From Pontiellaceae bacterium (lineage in GTDB: Bacteria > Verrucomicrobiota > Kiritimatiellia > Kiritimatiellales > Pontiellaceae), in the NCBI GenBank assembly GCA_016937035.1, contig JAFGWS010000043.1:1-9952 (forward strand): a stretch of DNA of 9,952 nt, given 5' to 3'. A program made the translations under genes and the position numbers. Under the pieces are notes generated by a model. The model ran no database searches and was not told the DNA's origin. It was given only the letters and a program-made list of their open reading frames with translations. Below, piece by piece: positions 6,727 through 9,952 of this stretch. Every line of letters begins with the position of its first letter. Position 1 is the stretch's first letter.

Positions 6727-6839
6727 GGAAGCGAATTCCTGATGATGAATACGGGAAAGAAAGCGCCAAGGAATTGCACTTACCATCTGAATTGATGTGA
6801 CCCCTTTGACCACGGACGACCCCACATTTTTCAGTCTAT
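6713..6839. repeat. 127-bp element bounded by 13-bp inverted repeats with an inner stem-loop
   Basis: ATACACTGAAAAA (6713-6725) and TTTTTCAGTCTAT (6827-6839) are inverted copies matching at 12 of 13 positions. Inside, AATTCCT (6734-6740) pairs with AGGAATT (6769-6775). This stem is extended by GC/GC across one bulged base. TGACC also occurs twice in direct order (6798-6802 and 6807-6811). Most of the 245-base gap between recD2 and the HAD gene is therefore structured. It could be a small non-autonomous mobile element or a REP-like unit. No transposase or target-site duplication is visible. Confidence 0.4.
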
Positions 6840-6859
6840 GAAGTCGACTATAGTTGGTT

Positions 6860-7462
6860 TTACAATGCGCTGAAGCCGGAAAATGCATCCATCACGAGGG
6901 AATAATTTTCCGGAACAAACTGAATCGCCTGAAACCCCAACGCACGGGCCGCGTTCACATTTTCCAAGAGGTCGTCGATAAACAAGCACTCCTCCGGCAG
7001 AACGGCCATCTGCTCCAGCGCATGGCGATAAATGTCGGCGTGCGGTTTTCGAACACCGATTTGATAAGAGAAGAAGAGCCCGTCCGCGCCGGAAAAAAAG
7101 CCGGACCAATTGGCCTCGATGGCATCGATATGGTGTTGAGCAATATTGCTCAGGGTATAGACCCGCACGTTTGATTCCACTGCCCGACGGAACAACCTAT
7201 AACCGGTTTCGTTAACACTAAAGAGTCCGCGCCAAATGTTGATCAGGTCGTCTACGCTCCAATTCAGCCCTTTGGCTCCGTTCAGATATTCCACCCACTG
7301 TGCATCGCTGATCTGCCCCATCTCCACCGCATTGCGCCGTTCCAGATCGCGATCGGAAAAGGGAACCTCTGGACGCCCCGAATGCGTTGCATGCACCGCA
7401 TAAAGCCGCTCAAACTGAAAATCAACCAAGACATTCCCGACATCAAATAGAATCGCTTTCAT
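6860..7462 (-). CDS. HAD-superfamily hydrolase, YihX-like phosphatase
   Basis: A 200-residue cytosolic enzyme of the haloacid dehalogenase superfamily, subfamily IA. Motif I is FDVGNVLVDF with nucleophile D7. The residue two positions on is G9, as in the DLGNV variant of E. coli YihX (an alpha-glucose-1-phosphatase), rather than the usual second Asp. A helical cap follows (~16-85). Motif II is the serine in YTLSN (S105), the motif III lysine is K139 in GVRKPHADIY, and motif IV is FIDDLLENV with D163 and D164. It is expected to dephosphorylate a small sugar phosphate or nucleotide; the substrate cannot be told from sequence. The frame is open to an ATG at 7504, but that codon lies in the loop of the rhlB terminator hairpin. 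The ATG at 7462 places MKAILFD at the N-terminus, normal for the family, though its ribosome site (GGGGGGCGG) is poor. It lies 62 bases downstream of rhlB. Confidence 0.9.
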   Translation of the reverse strand: MKAILFDVGNVLVDFQFERLYAVHATHSGRPEVPFSDRDLERRNAVEMGQISDAQWVEYLNGAKGLNWSVDDLINIWRGLFSVNETGYRLFRRAVESNVRVYTLSNIAQHHIDAIEANWSGFFSGADGLFFSYQIGVRKPHADIYRHALEQMAVLPEECLFIDDLLENVNAARALGFQAIQFVPENYSLVMDAFSGFSAL

Positions 7463-7483
7463 CCGCCCCCCGTCCAAGATACA

Positions 7484-7519
7484 GAAACGCCGCCGAAACA
7501 ACATCTTCAGCGGCGTTTC
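7484..7519 (-). terminator. Stem-loop after rhlB, candidate intrinsic terminator
   Basis: GAAACGCCGC (7484-7493) pairs perfectly over 10 bp with GCGGCGTTTC (7510-7519), and three further pairs can form within the 16-base loop. On the minus strand it begins 5 bases past the rhlB stop and is followed by TGTATCTTGG, a modest T-rich tail. It lies 21 bases before the chosen HAD start, so it should limit read-through from rhlB into the HAD gene. Confidence 0.55.
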
Positions 7520-7524
7520 GGAAC

Positions 7525-9282
7525 TTATTGACCTTCCGGCTTTTGACGGGGCGGTCGGCTGCCGCCGCCTCTGCGCGGTCCGTCCCCTTTTCGATTATTC
7601 CCGCCCCCATGCGATGGACGGCGACCGTTTTGATGACGAGGCCGTCCACCTTCTCCTTCGGGGCGCGGTCGACGTTTGCGCGGGGGAGCCGGGGGCAAAT
7701 CCTCCAGCAGCTCTTCCGGAGGCATGCTGCATTTGAGTTCCACTCCCAGCAGCTCTTCAATCTTGGGCAGTTCGAACGACTCCATTTCACAGGCAAAGGT
7801 GATCGACTGTCCGGTTGCCCCGGCGCGGCCGGTACGACCGATTCGGTGCACATAGTCGTCCGGGTTTTCGGGAATGTTAAAATTCACCACATGGCTGACC
7901 CCTTCAACATGAATGCCGCGGCCCGCCACGTCGGTAGCCACGAGTACGGTGACCTTGCCCTCGCGGAACTCCTCGAGAATACGCATCCGCTTTTTCTGCG
8001 TAACCGCGCCGGAGAGCATTTCACACTTATGACCATACCGGTCGAGTGCCTCAGACAACCGCTCCGCCTGGTCGCGACGGTTGGTAAAGACGATAATCCG
8101 CTCGGGCTTATCGTGCTTAATGATATTGTAGAGGAGCTGAAACTTTTGATCGTCGGTAGCGATATAAACCTTTTGTTCGACTGTATTGACCGCCACCTGT
8201 TCCGGCTCAATATCAATGCGCACGGGATCAGTCATCCATGCTGCGGCCAGACGCATTACTTCGTCGCTGAGCGTTGCACTGAAGAGCACGGTCTGCCGTT
8301 TTTCCTTCGGGGGCGTTTTATAGATGATGCGGCGCACATCAGGGATAAAACCCATATCGAGCATACGGTCGGCCTCATCGATCACCATGATTTCCACATA
8401 GTGCAGGCGCAGGACGTTTTTGTTTTCAAAGTCGAGCAGACGACCGGGCGTAGCCACCACAATATCAACGGGTCCGTCGGCCAGCTCGCGCTCCTGCTTG
8501 TTGTAATCCATACCGCCGTAGAGCACCACGGTGCGCAGGCCGGTAAACTGATTCAGCCCGTCGGCATCCTTTTTAATCTGCATCGCCAGCTCGCGCGTCG
8601 GCGCAATAATGAGCGCACGCGGATTGGCAATGCCCTGCTTCTGCAGGGGATTATTGAGACAGTGGTTAATGATCGAGATCAGGAACGCCGCTGTTTTCCC
8701 GGTTCCGGTCTGCGCACGCCCGGCCATATCTTTGCCTTTAAGCGTACCAGGCAAAATTTCTCCCTGAATCGGCGTGGTATACTGCCAGCCCAGCGCATGA
8801 ATACTGCGCATCAGAAGCGGGTGCAGTTCCAGATCGTGGAAACGGATTTTTCCTTCCTGCGGCTCCACATTAAATTCGGACGGATCCCACGGCGTTTCAT
8901 CCACCTTCGGACGCTGAGGCGCAGGCTTTGGAGGCCGGGGTTTTCGTTCACCCTGCGGACGATTTTCTCCATCACCCTGCGGACGCGGTTTACGATCGCC
9001 CATGGGACGCGGTTTACGTTCACCTTGCGGGCGCTGTCCTTCCCCTTCGGGACGATCGCCTTGCTTCGGCTTACGCGGCGGGCGCGGCCCCTCACTCCGT
9101 TTTGGGCGGTTTTCTGTCTTACGCGGCTGGGGTTTACTGCCCGGCCGCCACTCTTCCTGGTGCGGTTTAACCGCCTGTCTTTTCTTCTCAGAGGACGACT
9201 GCTTCTTTGTTTTCGGGGCTTCCTTCTGTTTCGGCTCGTCCTTTTTGCCGAACACGGAAGCGATCTTTTTCAGTAGGCTCAA
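7525..9282 (-). CDS. rhlB: RhlB-like DEAD-box ATP-dependent RNA helicase with Arg/Pro/Gly-rich extensions
   Basis: A 585-residue cytosolic protein that should unwind RNA and act in mRNA turnover or ribosome assembly. Residues 1-~135 are a basic, disordered extension with tandem octads. The core has the Q motif TTPIQ (169-173), AQTGTGKT (190-197), PTRELA (228-233), TPGR (278-281), DEAD (302-305), SAT (335-337), VATDVAGRGIH (448-458) and HRIGRTGR (479-486). The GRGIH variant, EPQEGKIRFHD before the Q motif, and the tail (FACEMESFELPKIEELLG, then DLPPAP) resemble RhlB of Pseudomonas and E. coli more than RhlE or CsdA. The C-terminal ~50 residues are again Arg/Gly-rich, suited to RNA or partner binding. 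The start is TTG at 9282: AAGGA (9291-9295) lies 8 bases upstream and an in-frame TAG at 9286-9288 rules out a longer form. Strict orthology to rhlB is inferred. Confidence 0.93.
   Translation of the reverse strand: MSLLKKIASVFGKKDEPKQKEAPKTKKQSSSEKKRQAVKPHQEEWRPGSKPQPRKTENRPKRSEGPRPPRKPKQGDRPEGEGQRPQGERKPRPMGDRKPRPQGDGENRPQGERKPRPPKPAPQRPKVDETPWDPSEFNVEPQEGKIRFHDLELHPLLMRSIHALGWQYTTPIQGEILPGTLKGKDMAGRAQTGTGKTAAFLISIINHCLNNPLQKQGIANPRALIIAPTRELAMQIKKDADGLNQFTGLRTVVLYGGMDYNKQERELADGPVDIVVATPGRLLDFENKNVLRLHYVEIMVIDEADRMLDMGFIPDVRRIIYKTPPKEKRQTVLFSATLSDEVMRLAAAWMTDPVRIDIEPEQVAVNTVEQKVYIATDDQKFQLLYNIIKHDKPERIIVFTNRRDQAERLSEALDRYGHKCEMLSGAVTQKKRMRILEEFREGKVTVLVATDVAGRGIHVEGVSHVVNFNIPENPDDYVHRIGRTGRAGATGQSITFACEMESFELPKIEELLGVELKCSMPPEELLEDLPPAPPRKRRPRPEGEGGRPRHQNGRRPSHGGGNNRKGDGPRRGGGSRPPRQKPEGQ
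8938..9033 (-). repeat. Four tandem 24-base repeats encoding octads in the rhlB N-terminal extension
   Basis: Residues 84-115 of the helicase are four consecutive octads: RPQGERKP, RPMGDRKP, RPQGDGEN, RPQGERKP. They are flanked by degenerate units starting RPEG (77), RPPK (116) and RPKV (124). The DNA shows the same 24-base period, so the region probably expands and contracts by slippage or recombination. The repeats add positive charge to a disordered, probably RNA-binding, segment. Confidence 0.8.
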
Positions 9283-9351
9283 TGTCTATTTCCTTCTATA
9301 AGCCCTCCGCAGCTGCCTTTTTTGTTTTCATTATTCTGAATTCGATCATCT

Positions 9352-9952
9352 CTATTCAGCGGCTTGCCGCGAAAGTATTTCTTGTATCCAACTGCAGGCC
9401 ATGCATTGAACGGAACCTCCGTTCACTTCTTCGTCGAACGCGGCCTGCGCTCTTGCGTCTCCCACCGGCCCCTTGAGGACCGCCATGGGAACGGGCTCTG
9501 CGGTGTGCCCCTTCAGGGCCACCGGCGTCCGGTGATCCGTGCACAGCATCAACGTATAGGCCTCGCCTCGTTCCTCCAGCCATTGGAGAATCGGCGCGCA
9601 GACCTTGGCATCGAACGCTTCGATCGCAAACGTCTTTTTCTGTGCGTCACCCATATGCCCGCATTCATCCGGCGCTTCGATGTGAACGTAGACAAAGTCC
9701 TTCCGCTCCAATATCTCCAGCGCCGCATCTACTTTTCCCTGATAATTCGTGTCAAGGAAGCCGGTTGCACCCACCACATCGGGGGCCTCAAGACCGGCCA
9801 GTTTTGCAATTCCCTTCAACAGATCGACCGCAGAAATCACTCCGCCGCCCAAGCCGTAAAGGGTTTTATACGATTCCAGCTGCATGGCATTCCCCTGCCC
9901 CCACAGCCAGATTTGCGTTGCGGGCTTTTTTCCTTCCGCAATACGCTTCTGA
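9352..9952 (-). CDS. apgM: Cofactor-independent phosphoglycerate mutase / proposed homoserine kinase, C-terminal part
   Basis: Partial gene: the frame stays open to the right edge and the N-terminal part lies outside the window. About 200 residues are visible, roughly half of a usual ~400-residue protein. An internal ATG at 9885 is not the start, because family sequence (ATQIWLWGQGNAM) continues upstream of it. The protein belongs to the alkaline phosphatase superfamily, archaeal-type 2,3-bisphosphoglycerate-independent phosphoglycerate mutase (COG3635). Some bacterial members are annotated as proposed homoserine kinases. Visible blocks are YGLGGGVISAVDLLKGIAKL, FLDTNYQGKVDAAL, the metal-binding HIEAPDECGHMGD (codons about 9684-9646), CTDHRTP (near 9540-9520) and GHTAEPVPMAV. 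It is expected to interconvert 3- and 2-phosphoglycerate using two metal ions in the cytosol. The next gene, rhlB, starts 69 bases after the stop with no clear terminator between them. Confidence 0.9.
   Translation of the reverse strand, partial: QKRIAEGKKPATQIWLWGQGNAMQLESYKTLYGLGGGVISAVDLLKGIAKLAGLEAPDVVGATGFLDTNYQGKVDAALEILERKDFVYVHIEAPDECGHMGDAQKKTFAIEAFDAKVCAPILQWLEERGEAYTLMLCTDHRTPVALKGHTAEPVPMAVLKGPVGDARAQAAFDEEVNGGSVQCMACSWIQEILSRQAAE

Noticed and set aside
6589..6888. A 99-codon minus-strand frame through the recD2 upstream spacer, a possible small protein or gene remnant.
   Set aside because: Its middle is just a translation of the periodic repeat (FQCIRCVLWF), and it overlaps both the HAD end and the recD2 start.
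7387..9276. A 629-codon plus-strand open frame antisense to rhlB.
   Set aside because: It lies almost entirely opposite a clear DEAD-box helicase with every motif. Its protein is low-complexity (Arg, His, Phe, Leu rich) with no recognisable domain, as expected for a shadow frame.

Overview
The window most likely comes from a Gram-negative bacterium of the PVC group (Verrucomicrobiota / Kiritimatiellota / Lentisphaerota). The best clue is a small exported protein ending in a PEP-CTERM sorting signal. It carries the YGWIQI and AYETEPNTAITA blocks that I associate with verrucomicrobial PEP-CTERM proteins. Two lipobox-bearing proteins and a RhlB-type RNA helicase with a long Arg/Pro/Gly-rich extension fit this. 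The phylum is an inference; no rRNA or other phylogenetic marker is present.

Layout. Positions 1-1775 form a visibly AT-richer block with three small plus-strand genes: a membrane-anchored SHOCT protein, a PEP-CTERM protein, and a short cytosolic protein of unknown function. A GC-rich stem-loop at 1786-1804 separates this block from the opposite strand. From 1820 to the right edge every gene is on the minus strand. In transcription order (right to left) these are: the C-terminal part of a cofactor-independent phosphoglycerate mutase / proposed homoserine kinase (apgM family), a RhlB-like DEAD-box RNA helicase with a TTG start, a YihX-like HAD phosphatase, a RecD2 DNA helicase, a lipoprotein metallophosphoesterase related to purple acid phosphatases, and a lipoprotein beta-propeller of the SdiA-regulated family.

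How the genes relate. The right-hand genes are mostly housekeeping (central metabolism, RNA unwinding, a small-molecule phosphatase, DNA repair) and are separated by hairpins or spacers, so they need not form one operon. The two lipoprotein genes at 1820-4223 are only 85 bases apart with no clear terminator between them. They probably form a two-gene surface or periplasmic unit, with a candidate promoter near 4344-4371. A phosphate-related role is a guess.

No stretch longer than 300 bases lacks a gene. The two largest gaps are 4224-4457 (hairpins plus a promoter candidate) and 6615-6859 (a repeat-like region bounded by inverted repeats). I saw no tRNA, rRNA, CRISPR array, transposase, integrase or toxin-antitoxin pair. 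I found no convincing new biological system. The most unexplained items are the inverted-repeat element at 6713-6839, the metallophosphoesterase lacking the purple-acid-phosphatase tyrosine, and the small-gene block on the left.
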